Below, piece after piece: positions 13,577-26,300 of a DNA stretch of 64,000 nucleotides (positions are counted from its first letter, which is position 1; every line of letters starts with the position of its first letter). The notes under the pieces are model-generated. The model saw only the letters and a list, made by a program, of their open reading frames with translations. It had not been told where the DNA came from and did not search any database. The translations under genes and the position numbers were made by a program. Source of the DNA: Utricularia gibba (Eukaryota; Streptophyta; Magnoliopsida; Lamiales; Lentibulariaceae). The stretch spans positions 932,501 through 996,500 of the forward strand of contig NEEC01000014.1 in NCBI GenBank assembly GCA_002189035.1. Reading direction: 5' to 3'.

Positions 13577-14152
13577 TTAGGCGCTCTTGTCGCAGGCAGC
13601 ACCAACATACGCAATATTTAGCCCCTTACCCACCGGCAGGAGCACCGTTCTCTTGATCGGAAACTTCCAACCAAGTACGCTTCTCCACCGGAAATCACGC
13701 GCCACCGCGGTGTTGGCGTTCTTGCATATCAAAACTGCCCCCCGTTTCGACAGCTTAGCCGCCTTCAACACTCTCATGAAGTCTTTCCGGCAGCAATCCA
13801 CCACCATGAAATCCACCCCTTCTATCCCGGTCATCGCTGTCTCCGCCTGCCCGACGATCACTTCCGCTTCCTGACCGGCTTCTGCGATCGCCGTCTTATA
13901 CTCCGACGATGTGTTTTCATCGGGGACGACGCAAATGTGTCTCCCTCCAGTATGACGTGTCGCAACGGAAAGTCCGGCGCTGGTTGCCGTCGCCCCGCCG
14001 CGGCGCCATGCTTCGACGATAAGTTTAGCGTTCCACCCGGCGGCCATGGCGGAGATAAGCTCGGCTCCCGTCGGCTCCTGGAAATTCCCTACCGATTTCA
14101 CGGTGTCGATGTACGCTTCCATGGCTGATTCCGGTGACCAAACCATCTTCAT
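13577..14152 (-). CDS. DUF1442 family protein
   Basis: Single-exon gene for 191 residues. It matches the plant-specific DUF1442 family, whose fold resembles S-adenosylmethionine-dependent methyltransferases but whose reaction is not established. Typical features are the start MKMVWSPESAMEAYIDTVKS, the segment ELISAMAAGWNAKLIVEAW, the GGRHICVVPDE strand-turn, the VDFMVVDCCRKDFMRVL segment and the C-terminal TVLLPVGKGLNIAYVGA. Length is normal for the family. Codons are markedly more GC-rich at third positions than in the intron-rich neighbours, which is common for intronless plant genes and is not evidence of transfer. It is convergent with the MLF-like gene and lies downstream of the aspartic protease on the same strand, probably with its own promoter. 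Confidence 0.93.
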   Translation of the reverse strand: MKMVWSPESAMEAYIDTVKSVGNFQEPTGAELISAMAAGWNAKLIVEAWRRGGATATSAGLSVATRHTGGRHICVVPDENTSSEYKTAIAEAGQEAEVIVGQAETAMTGIEGVDFMVVDCCRKDFMRVLKAAKLSKRGAVLICKNANTAVARDFRWRSVLGWKFPIKRTVLLPVGKGLNIAYVGAACDKSA

Positions 14153-14816
14153 TTCCCTTCCGTATCCTTTTCCGGGCTCCTGTACAATCCTCTAAACAAA
14201 AATATATATATGCCCACATAGACCAAGGTACCCTAATTAAAAAACGTGGCCTATTAAGGGTTGACTTTTGGCCTGTAAAGAAAAATGATAAATAATAAAA
14301 TATCGCTATATTTTTAATAAAATTATTAAAGCAAAACAGTTGGTCACTTTCTACTGCATCTCAGCCGTTGATAACGTCAACGATGCACTAGAGAAATCCT
14401 GATTGGCTTTGTGCTTGACACACATCAGATGGGATAAACCAAAAGGGCTGTCTTGCTACTGAGGATGGGGACAGCCAGTCGCCATTTGGGGGAACTGGGT
14501 ACCCTCTGTCTCAAGCAATTGAATTTGTTGACTTAGCATTAAAGCAGTAGGTCAAATTCATTGAGCCAAGTCCCTTTTCTGTGGAGGTGAGATGGTAAAT
14601 ACTCTGAATTCTGCTTTATTACAACTAATGAAGGAATCTGCTAGTTAAGATGAAGGATGATCCAATATACGAAGTACAGGGAGCAAGCTTCAAGCCGCCT
14701 TGAAGCATGCTAGCCTATGTCTGTACACAGGGGAGGAACCATCTGTGCTGTTCCTTGATGCCCTGCTTCTTCAAAACCTGGGGAGGCAAACGAAGGTGAT
14801 GACTGATGGGGTTTGG
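14153..14816. other. Intergenic: promoter of the DUF1442 gene and 3' UTR of the aspartic protease
   Basis: 664 bases. The left part (to about 14350) is AT-rich and upstream of the DUF1442 start. The right part is presumably the protease 3' UTR. Short open frames here show no recognisable protein. Confidence 0.6.
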
Positions 14817-16714
14817 TCAGGATCTGGGAAGCCTGTTGCAGTTTGCTGTGGCGAATCCGATGCGGTGTTTCTCGTTGTCATAGATTACAAGCTTATCCAG
14901 GAAGGAAATGTCTGCATGGAAGAGAACTGAGGCGTTCAGTTTTGTGGACTGAGAATCTGGAGGTGTGGAAATTGTTACCTCCGATCACATTGGTGTTGCC
15001 AAGTCCTGCTTCACTGCCATTCAAGATGCCTAAACAGACGTTGCCACGTTCCTGCGTAACAAGTTTCAAGTGGGGGTGAAAAACTAAACTACGATTCTTT
15101 TGGTTCACTACACAATCTAAACCACGTTGCTCACAGTGATGATCAGATACGAATGGGGGTGCAGCTGAAACTGTGCATTGTTTGCATGGGTGAAACTCAG
15201 AGTCAGAGTCTTGAAGAAACTCGATACATCAGAGACCGATTTGAAGGGCCTTGTACCCTTCCAGCAGACAGGAAGGGAGCCATCTTCTGCTGCATCTTTT
15301 AGTTGCTTCCCTTTTAAGTTCTCTTTGATCTGAAAGCATATAAAAATACATACATGACAAGTTTGTCAAGCGTAAAAGCTTCTGGGAAACTCCCCCGAAC
15401 AGTTTATTCTCACCAGAGATACAAGGGAATTATACGGTTGAGAGCTGAAGTAGGTATACGTGCTTCCACTGTCGAAAACCACTGAGAGGCCCCTGATTTT
15501 TGTTGCTTTGCCATCAAACAGAACATTTGCTGGGCCAGGCGAATAGTGATTCCTGATAACAATTTGAACATAACAAAGCAAAACCATAACATCAGGTAGC
15601 TGCATTATGTTTGGTCGAGAAGTAAGACATAAAACTCACGATTGGCTCTGCATCGACATCCATGTGATCCCAGATTTAGGAAGAAAGGCTTCTCCAAAAA
15701 CTAGAAACCCATCACCCTGCGTGCTAAAGCAATGACCAAGAACGTTTCTTGTAAGGCCTAAACCTTTCAGCTGGGCCATAATGCTAGAGTTGCCCAAGCC
15801 AAGACCAAGTACTCCATCAGTAAAAGGTAGGTGAGATGAATCTTGAACTTGTTGGTTGTACCCACAACTAGAAATTGAGAGAGGAACCTTGTAAGTTGTG
15901 ATGAATAACTATTTAAAAGATATCTCATCAAAAAAACTCCTTACCCAAATCCCAGTTGTGGTGCAGATGACTTGCCATTTGTGAATCTAATATGGAAATA
16001 ATCTTTGAGCAATACACCCATTGACGAGCCTGAGTCGGCATATTCCACTTCATAATCACACTGCTGTTGGGGTGCTTTACAATTAACATCACCAGACCCT
16101 TGAATAGAAGCACACAATGGATCTTTACAGCTAATAAGGTTCCTCCTAGGCTTGTAATGCGGGTGAGGAGCCTAGACAACAAATATCACTAAAAAGAAAT
16201 CAGCATGATGCTGGAAATCATTTCATTGCACTTGAAACATCAAAATGAATTTGCAAATTCACCGGATGGCAGCTAGAACAAGGTGCATCACACTGGAGCC
16301 AAGTGAGATCACTGCCAGTATCTATGTCAAGAAAGTATGGCTTTGGAGGCTGGCCAATGTTGATGGTGACATGATAGTACCTGAAACAAACTCACGAGAA
16401 TCAAGACAATAAACCCAGAAACTGACAATTCGATATCAGTGCACAGAAAGAAATAACAGCAATTCACGGGATTCCATCCTCAAACATTAAGTCAACTACA
16501 AGATCAAATCTTTCAACATTTTCATCATAATCGAGACGCACCCTTTAGGGTAAACGTTTCCAGAAACAGGGAAAACCAGCGAAGACGCAGAAATCGTGGA
16601 CTGGTCCTTGGAGATGACATTAGGAAGAAAAGAAGGTGCCCCAAGCCAAGGCAAGAAGATCAAAACTACCACCACCACTACCACCCGCCTGGAACACAAG
16701 CTCCGATTCGCCAT
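14817..16714 (-). CDS. Aspartic protease, pepsin-like A1 family, nucellin/ASP1 type
   Basis: Secretory-pathway aspartyl endopeptidase. Eight exons in transcript order: 16542-16714, 16263-16380, 15945-16171, 15640-15867, 15414-15552, 15135-15329, 14979-15051, 14817-14911. They join in phase to 415 residues. An N-terminal signal peptide or anchor is visible (RRVVVVVVVLIFLPWLGAP). The first catalytic motif is DTGSDLTWLQCDAPC in exon 2 and the second is VVFDSGSTYTYF in exon 5, so both catalytic Asp residues are present. Cysteine-rich nucellin-type segments (CDAPCSSCHP, CKAPQQQCDYEVEYADSGSS) and the C-terminal CLGILNG...DKLVIYDNEKHRIGF block support the subfamily. An upstream in-frame ATG at 16933 would add 73 residues without a clear function; the start at 16714 puts the signal peptide at the N-terminus and was preferred. 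Substrate unknown. Confidence 0.95.
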
Positions 16715-17310
16715 CGATGAAAGAAAAACACCGTCTCTTAACCAGAAAACACGCACACCCACAAACAAAGAATAGCTAAAATAGGAACCAGGTACGTTCA
16801 AATGCAGTAGCTGCAGCGGTGGTGGGCTGGCAGTACCTGGTCTTCTTGGAAGCTTCCTTCCATTTCCACGCGCAAAGCTACAGAACTTTTCTACGCGAAG
16901 ACAAGACGCCGAACTGAAGTCCAACGCATCCATAAATGAAACTTGCTCTGTTCACACAACGAACAAAAAAATCAAAAATTGAATAATGACTTTTTTCTTA
17001 AACAAATAAAGAAATAAAAGTGTAAATAAAATGAAAAACCCAATTTTTTTTGAAAAATATTTCAAACATGATTTATCATTTTCGAATTATAGTATTATTT
17101 TGTAACCCTTAAAAAAAATATAATTCACTAAATGAGAATAGAAAATAAGAATTAAATATTAAAAAAACGTGGTCTACTATGCTGGTACAATAGAGTAAGC
17201 ATAGAGTACAACATCAACCATCCTCGGCATTGCAGAGGCAACAGTAAGTAGTCACTTGTCCATTTTCCCTGCAAACAACCAGAGAGAAGAGATTTCCAGA
17301 CCTGGGAGGA
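16715..17310. promoter_or_regulatory. Intergenic: aspartic protease promoter and methyltransferase 3' UTR
   Basis: 596 bases. The first 220 hold the upstream in-frame extension of the protease and its likely 5' UTR. 16970-17170 is strongly AT-rich. The right end should be the 3' UTR of the - strand methyltransferase gene. No other gene is visible. Confidence 0.55.
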
Positions 17311-20300
17311 TCATAGCAGCCTTTGTTGGCGAGTGTACTCCCAGAGCGCAATGGCACCACTGACATGAACATTAAGGGACCTCACAACTCCCAGCTGCGG
17401 GATTTCGATGCAAGAATCCAAAGAATGAATGATCTCTACTGGTATGCCTTCCTTCTCACGACCAAGAACCAGCACCTGTGGGGTGGCGATACTCAAACAC
17501 ATCGTTCATTTACACGAGTTGCGTGATTCGAAGAGCTTGGTGATATCAGGTTTGGAAACTGTTTTTGGATTTTGGAATCTGGGAGAGAACATTTAAAGAG
17601 AGGATGGAGTATGTGACTCACACTCTTGGTGGGGAATTTGTACTGGTCTAGAGATGTGCTGTTTGCTGTTTGTTCCAGACCAAGAATAGCAAAGCCCTCT
17701 TGCCTTTTCTTCTCCAGAAATCTCTTCATGGCTGCCTCAGGAACTTCAAGAATGGGAACCCACTTCTCTGCAGTGACACTAACGGAAAGAAGGAATTGTT
17801 AGAAGGACAAATTTCAACTGAGAAGGATTGAAATGCAAACGATACTGGGAACTGAGTTTCACATTTGATAACTTGAGAAAAGATTATATGATTCTGCTAA
17901 TCATAGTGATTTTCAATAGATAAAGCTGCCTTCAGCTCCAATACAAGTTCTAAGTATGCGTTAGTACCTGATAAGCTGAAATTGCTTGTCATTCAGTACA
18001 CCTTTGTTGGAAATGGCAAGCCCAGCTGCTCTAAATACCTAGAGAAAACAACAAAGAAACCAAATCAGATGTCAAAACTGCCACTAAAACAAAACGTTTC
18101 AGCAGGCTGGAAAGTAATCCAGGCGAAGAACCTCGCAAGTTCGTGCCAATCCAGCAAGATTAGGGATCCGATCGATTAGCGATGCGACAAGGATGATTTG
18201 CTGTCTGCTAGTTTTCAACTTATCTGCAATGACACCTCTTAAGTGCAGCAACCCATCAAGGAGTCTGTCTTCCTCTTCAATAGCTGCATTCAGAGCAAAT
18301 GGTTTGAATTATGCAAACTTGCTTTCCTGCAAACACATTCACTGCTTGTTCTCGATATGAACAGAAAGTATTGGATATCTCAGCAACGCAAACCAAACAG
18401 ACCAAGTGTTAAATCCGTAATCGTCAAGTACTAAAAGCACGTTTGAATAATGCATATAAACCAGATAAGCCAGAGCCAAGTTATCACCTGAGAGTGATTC
18501 ACAAAATGTTTTATCCTTCAACAAAATTTCAGATGCCGTAGTATGCTGGTCACTGTGGGAGATCCTAAACTTTCTTTGAAAATCTTGTAGTGATTCTTGT
18601 TGATACCTTACTACAGGTAGTTCCCCATCATTTATCTTAAGTTCACTAAATTTTGATGAGTCATCAATGAGAATGGTCTCGTTCTTGATAGCAGCAGCAT
18701 CGTTAGCCATTGAGGACCTAAGGTCTTCCCTTGTGTTCTAAATAAGTTAAAATAAAAAGCATTACCACTTCATTAAAATGGAAAAAAACCAATAAGCAAA
18801 GCAACTTACATTCAGAAAATCGTTTACTTTATCCATAAGAGTTGCAGGAACACATTCAAATTCATGATCCTAGAAGCATCAACAAAATAAAAAGGTGTCA
18901 CGAGGATGTAAAAAGAAAACAGTTTCATATCACCTTTTTTTTTGTGAGACACACAAATAGAGTCTATTGCACATGCCATTGATAAAATGATGTCCCAGAA
19001 CAGGAATTCCAAAAGAACACTACAAATAAGGAAAATAATAATAATACTGATAGCGAACTTGAGCCACCACGGACTCATTTGAATTGGTTTCAAATTCTAG
19101 CATAACGATCAATCTTGCCAACTCATCAAGGCTTTGCATACTGACCTCTACCCTACTGGTAAAAATTCCACCAGGTGATATAGACTTCACAGGATCAAAA
19201 GCATCAAGATGACTCCCCATGCATGATCTTAATCTGCATCAGCAATTCACGAATAAACACACACTGCAACACTGAATAGCATTCAACATCAACAATTGTG
19301 TAGGGACTATGTAGTAGCATGTTCCTTGAATCCGATGTAAAAACTAGGCTCTGTGAATACCAAAAAAAAAAAAAAAAAAAAAAAAAACCAGTAGATAAGG
19401 CCAGTACTTATTTTAATTATGTGATATTATTTACTGCACTTCATGCACTATTACAGCTTATATAGCAGAATCAGAATTGGGGTTCAGTCCTCATTCATGA
19501 TCTCTTTGGTCACCATCTTGAGAATGACATTGGGAAACCAAGTGGCAAACCTTGACTACGAAAAATTTACTGCATTGAGTCAGGCTTACCGTGCACAATC
19601 TGGGTTGCCTGCCAAATGACGCAGTAAGTCTACAAAGCACCTCCTCTCAAGGGGCATGCACGGATAGTCAGAAGCATTTGGACCAGAAAACAGCTTTTGA
19701 AGAACATTGTACACCAGTATCTGTGAATGGGATAGATGCATATAATATCAAATGGACTATATACCACCTTCTAGCCATCACTAGAGACTTACCTGTGTAA
19801 ATCCACGTAAGCTGTGATGATGGGATGTCAGCAATGGGATGATTGGAGGGAGTAGTTCATCTAAATGCGATAGCTGGGAATCTTTTTGACCATGGAGAAT
19901 AACATTGGATGCAATAAATACATATGATGACAACGCCTGTAAAGAAGGGTAAATCATGGAAGTGTTGAAGAAACTGAAGTTTAAGTACTAGAAACATTTG
20001 ACTGAGATGGAGAACAATTTAATCTTAAGTTTCCACCACTGGCTCCCCTTAAAACGCTATGAAAAAATGAAATTCAAGATTAGGAAAAGGAATCTAAAAT
20101 AGGGAACACAGCCAACCGAAACCTGCTAGAAGATTCAGGTCAGGGAAATGGAAAGCCCAGAGTAATTGATATTTAAATGCTGAGAATATCACACTCCAAT
20201 TGACAGACCTAAACAAACTAAGAAAAACATTCTCCTTGGAAATTACAATGCAAAACATCTTCTTTTTTATGGTTCATCACTGCCACCGAGAAATTTCAAA

Positions 20301-23300
20301 TAAACTTGTAAATGAGCACATAGAAACACTAAATTGTCATACAACCCTAATGCATACTTCACAGAATGGAATACCATAATTTCCATGAAAAAGGACGCAA
20401 AAAACATTTCATTTTTTCACACCTGAGGTCGCAAATCAAAATTCCTTAATTGAGGGACGAGCTGTTGGCCAACCTACGCAAAAGGTAAGCCCGAGGATAA
20501 GAATAGCTCAAGAGGAGGGACAAAACGAAGTAGAGAACGCAAAAAATTGCAGTAAACGAATAAATTTTTTGCTAAATGGAAATGAGAAAAAACCCATGGA
20601 TAAAGGAACCAAAATGGAAAAAAAATCAGAAAAAATGTTACCATTGAAGGGAATTTCATATAAATATAGATAGCAAAATTTTCCAAATATTGACGAACCG
20701 AAGGCAAGTTGTTCTTCTGCAAGAAAACAATAATGCACTTTAGCTAAACAATAAGCTTTAACTAAGCATGTGAACAATGGGTCCAGTACTGTTTCCATCT
20801 CAATGTCGACTACAAGCGAGAATGTTTAACCAAATGCTTCACATTATATAATTACATTCAAGTGCCATGAAACCATCATTTTTCAATCTTTCTATGAATC
20901 CCACACTAAATACCTTACAGAAAAAAAAAAAAAGCACTGTAACCCTTATTCATTTTGCAGGAGTTAAATGAGAAACCTATGGCTGGCTAAGCGATGGTTT
21001 AGGGTACTAAGAACAAAGAGGATTTAATAAAATAGTCATTCGCTGGCATAACAACTCACACAAATTGCTTGGTGCAAATTTGATGTTATTTGCTCTAAGA
21101 TATCACTGTCCACAAAGCGTGATAAAGCGCATATCATTTGCCATGCCCGAACTTTCCGCCGGTGGACCTGAAAAGAATTGAAGTAATGAGTTCAATTATT
21201 CAGAAGTTGAAAAATGAAATACTCAAGAGACGCAATTGGCACTAAAATGAAATTGGGTCTCTTGGTTATGACCATATTAGATGAGCTATGAAGAGTTATG
21301 ACCATATAAAATGAGCTCAATTATTCAGATGTTTAAAATAATGTGAACATTTGGAACTTACTGCACTAAACTTTTTATACAGCTCCTTGGAGAGTTCTTT
21401 GTCGCTAACCTGCCATGTAATGGGCAATCAGTCATTTAACAGAACATCACGTTTGAGAAATAAAGCAACTGGGATAAAGACATGCACAAATTCTGCAGAT
21501 GCAAAGTTCCAGAGGTAAGTTCAATGAAGGGTAAGGAACTTAATAATGTCACGAGTCTTCTTTAGTGAAAAAATTTCAGTTCACAAGCCAAGAAGTTAGA
21601 GGAGATTGAAGGCAGTGACAAGACCAAAGAGTTGCAACAAAAAAATTGAAAAAAAAAAGAATGAGAAAGAGAAAGTACCACAGATTTGAGCAGTTCCAGA
21701 AGAAATGATTTCCCAGATGAAATAGCAGCATCTCTATCTCCAGCACTGATGGCTACATTTCTTGTTTCAGCCATGTCTGCAAGTTTGGAGAAAAGAACAG
21801 CAACAGATACACGTGCATACAATTCCGTATTAATAAAGACCTGATCACATGAAGAGTTACATATCATAAGATGACAAAAATGTCAGATGATAGCAATTCA
21901 CTAGGTTATAATAAATAGAAATAAACAGGTTTAACATACAAATGAATGAAACTCACAGAACCAGCAGTTGATGCTGGGGCACAAAATATCAAAAGCACCA
22001 CTTACAGCCGTTAACTCAGGATCTAGGCTCTGAGACAGCATTGATACTTCTGTCCTGGCATCATTATTTTCAGCCAGCTCGGCTTCAAAATCCTCATCAA
22101 ACGCAACTGAAAAATCAATCATTTACAGTAATTAATGTCACATTATGAAACTCATATAAATTGCAAGATGTGATTTATAGCCCACGAGCTCATACAAAAA
22201 TATAGTTTCAGCCATACCCGAGCCATAAAATGTAAGCAACTTCAGCTCTTGAAAGTAATATTTTATTGTTCTTGGATATGCGAGCCAAAGCCCACATAAA
22301 TGTAATGCTGCCAGACGTATGGTTCGTGGACTTTTTGTTCCTTCATCAATAATTCTCTGAACAAGCTGCAGAGATCAGATTTCACATTAATAAAAAAATG
22401 GTGAGAAAAATAATGAAACACTTAATGGTCAAGAGGATACACATACCCACTTCAGAGGACCAGGACCATCGTTAAATTCATGCATGCTTTCATTCCCAAA
22501 TAAAAAATAATGTAGAACAGCAGACAGTAGTGCAGCAATAGGTGCCACCTTTCTCTTGTTGCAGCTTACATGCAATAACCATGAAGACTGAACCAAGCGC
22601 AAGATCATCTGACAATACAACAGGATTACGTTGATGGATCAATAAAAAATATAAAAAAAAAAATGAAGTGATCTCTCTTTGAACTCAAAGACCCGTATCA
22701 ATCAACATACACACATACCAAAGATATCATAAATACAAAAAAAAAAAAAAACATGAAGTGCTCTTTCTTTGGACTCAATTATCCATATGAATCAACATAC
22801 AAATTCATGTATATCCAGGATATCAGACTCAAATTATGTCTTGCAAAATGTATGCTGTATAAATTTAATAAAGATTTATGATAAAAATAACTTAACTTTG
22901 GACGGGCATGGGCACAAAGGACAAAAGTGGGGGACACTAAGAAAAAACGTGTTGAGTCAATTTAAATATGATAAGATGAGAGCAAAAACTGAAAGAGCAG
23001 AATGAAACAATGAACGAAATGTGGACACTGGAGCAGTCCCTAACAGGATATGTTCAGATTATTACTCCTTTCCGATGCTTAAAGCACAAAGAGAATGGAA
23101 TATAGTACTAAACCTCCATGGTCAAGCCTCTTGGTGGTGAAATAACAGTATCAACCGCTTTAGATGCAAACAAATCCATAATTAATCTGACGGATCTTAG
23201 CATTGGCAATGCAGACACTTCGCCAGCATTTTCAAGGCTGCAAGCTCATTTAAAAAGTAACATGCTCAGAACAAAAAAAAAAAAAAAAAAAAAGAACTAA

Positions 23301-26300
23301 ATGCAAAAAGGAATAAGACAATACAATCTTGTTTCTCAACACTTACTGAAGCTTACCATCCAACAACATCAATAAAAATTTGTGTCGCAACTCTTTCTGA
23401 GTAATATTCAAATACCCTTGGAAAGGCTTCACTTTGGCGGGGATAAGTTGGTACAGACAATAATGATTCAAGACAGGTCCACTGAAAAATTCAAGACAAA
23501 AAAGGTATAGTCAGTTTTATGACCCTACAAGAAAAATAGTTTCCTCTATCTATATAAGAAAAAAAAAAGGAATAAAGAGTCACAACAGCAATGAGGGGCT
23601 CAATACTTCGCCTGCATTCTTATATCAAGAGTACTTGGGAGAAGTCTAGGTAAAAAAACCTTAAAAAGACTTATAAAAACTAACCTTCCAGTTCATCAGA
23701 ACTGCACGCCTTGATCTTACCAACTTCCCACAATCAATAACCTCATTTATATTGTCCAAGAAAGCAGTAATGAATGCATCAAATGGAGCTTCACCATTAA
23801 CTCTCATGGGTGCTGTGTTCTTAACACCGGAAACAAGATCCAATGGTATAGGAGCAACAAGAACAACCAATTTTCTTAGCACATGAGAACATGTTTCATA
23901 GGCAGCTAAGCGCATTTCAGCCTCAACCTGCTTTCCAGAAGCAACCTCAAGTGACACACATAATTCCATTAAGTAAATAGAAAAATGCTTTGAACATACC
24001 TCTGATGTAGGTGTAGAAGACATTATAATTTTCCAGCATAATTTCCAAAGGAAAGTTTGGGCTGTGTCATTTTGAACATTGGTTATAAAGCACCACCTCA
24101 ACATTGATGCCAGAACCCTTGTGGATGTCATCTGATGAAAAGTAATTAAAGCCGCAGAACCAGCATTGATTAACAGAATCAAATGACTCATGTACAAAAA
24201 AAAAAAAAAGTTTTGAGGTACCAATGATGATGGAGAAAAACATGAGTTCTCATGCAATTTTTGTTTTCAGTCCTGTCAAATTTAGAAATTCGCACTCACT
24301 TTTAAAGGTTTCCTATACCCTCGTCATTCTTTGTTTAAAAGGCTCATTCAATTTCCACGAAAATGCATACTTCATAAAATGATAGTGAAGACCCCCCTTT
24401 TTTTAGCAAGAAAAACGAAGTTACACATATATATAAAATCAAATGCACTACGTCCTTGACATGAGCACAATACTTCAATAAAGATGCTTTTCCAACAATC
24501 CAAATTAGTTTTTCTCGTCATGAATAACATAAGGGTCTTACGGCTTCCAAAACAGAAGTACATAGAGGAGGAGGCAGGCGCCGTTGACTTGGACCCCCTA
24601 GTTTCCCCTTAACTGAACCAGGAAGGACAACATTCTGTGGCACCTCTGACCAAAAAATGGAGCATAATGATTCAGAAAATGACACCAGTTCCTCCTGTCA
24701 AAAAAACTAAAAGAATTAAAGAGGCCATATGATGAGAGACCCTACTACAAAAGTCATCCATACCATAAACGAGAATAGTATTTCTGAAGTCTGGTAAGAA
24801 AAATTTGATTTTTCAACACAACTTATGCCATCAACAATCATTGGAAAATCTTGTTCTCTCATTTGTTGCCCTCCACTTGGCAATCGTTCATTGCCTCATG
24901 GGCGATTTCAAGTTCTTCAATAAAACAAGAGACAAGAATGAGAAATTTCACGGGCACCAACTTGGAAGAGTTCTTCTGTCGCAAGAGATCACCACCATAG
25001 CACCTGACAATCTAGACTGTACCACATTATGAAATGAACACAAAGGTGCATGGAAATGGGCAGAAGAGTGATAAGGTCAACAAATTGTGTATACGATAAA
25101 TAGTACATCTGACACTAAAAGTTCTTACAGTATTGAAATACACAACTCCATGCAATGAAGAAATAGGTATAATGTAGCAATTTCTGATGAATTTGGCTGT
25201 TGCACCAACTTAATACTCCCTTCTATTATACAGGAGTTATCATACAATATTCATACAAAAATTTGACACTTCTTTTGGGAGGCAGCTAAAACTGGTTTCA
25301 AGGAGCATGCAGAGTACAATCAAGAATGAAAATAGACAAGCAGTTCCGCACATGAAGACAAACATCTACATCTAATTAAGGAGTTGAACCTTGCAAATCT
25401 GGTCAATTTGCTCATCTTTGTTGCCTACAAGAAATAACACTCGAGCCCAACGTTTTGCTTCTGACCCCCATGCATCTAATTCTTCATCATCATAAAAAAA
25501 TTGACCTTCTTGATGGGGAAGATTGATAAAGCACCTAGTAAATTCACTAACTTCCTTTAAAACCTGGAATTTGGAACCATCTAGCCAAGATTTAACTCCA
25601 TTTCTCAATAAACCTAGATCAATACATGCAAGGTAAGTACATTGAGAACTAATCCTCAAAAAGTTTAACAACGAAGCTTACAAGTAAATTGTAATCTTAC
25701 CACCAAGATCTGTACACTCATGTGGAAAACCAGAAATGAAGTTCAGAAGGGACTCCAGAGGAACATAAGCAGCAGTTATCATCGACGAAGCAGCCAATAA
25801 AATCTTTTCACAAACTATGATTAATATGAACGTCAGCTTTAGTTTCAAGAATCATGCCAGTACTACAATAACTAAGTGGACTACCTTGATAACGATATTT
25901 AGCATTAAAATGCTGTTTGCTACAGTCAAGAATAAACCGAAGAATCTCCAAAAAATTAGCTCTATCATTTAGAAATGAAGCTTGAACAGGTTTCTCATCA
26001 GTGTCTGCACTGTTAAATTGCTTGTGCATATGACCATCAGGTTTTGAAAACCCACAAGCAGCAGCAGAAATGCATTCCACAAAACACATCAAGCCAGCTC
26101 TTCCAAAAGAATAAGTTTTCACAACGGATGCCATATCCACCAAGAATGGAATGCCCTCACTGTGAATAAATACAACATTTTCATAAATGCAGAAAATTTC
26201 TTGGCGTTCGCCGAAAGTATATGTAATAAAAACCTATAAAAAAAACATAACCAGACAAAATAATACAGTTTCAAATTTTGATAGCACGAAGGAAAAATGG

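Noticed and set aside
13577-14152. DUF1442 gene as horizontally acquired because it is intronless and GC-rich
   Set aside because: The family is plant-specific and commonly intronless with GC-rich third positions.
16715-16933. Longer N-terminus for the aspartic protease
   Set aside because: The in-frame extension has no recognisable feature and would bury the signal peptide; the start at 16714 fits a secreted protease better.
24805-25032. 75-codon + strand frame inside a methyltransferase intron
   Set aside because: Lies wholly in the intron between the exons at 25390-25613 and 24542-24694, on the opposite strand, with no domain.
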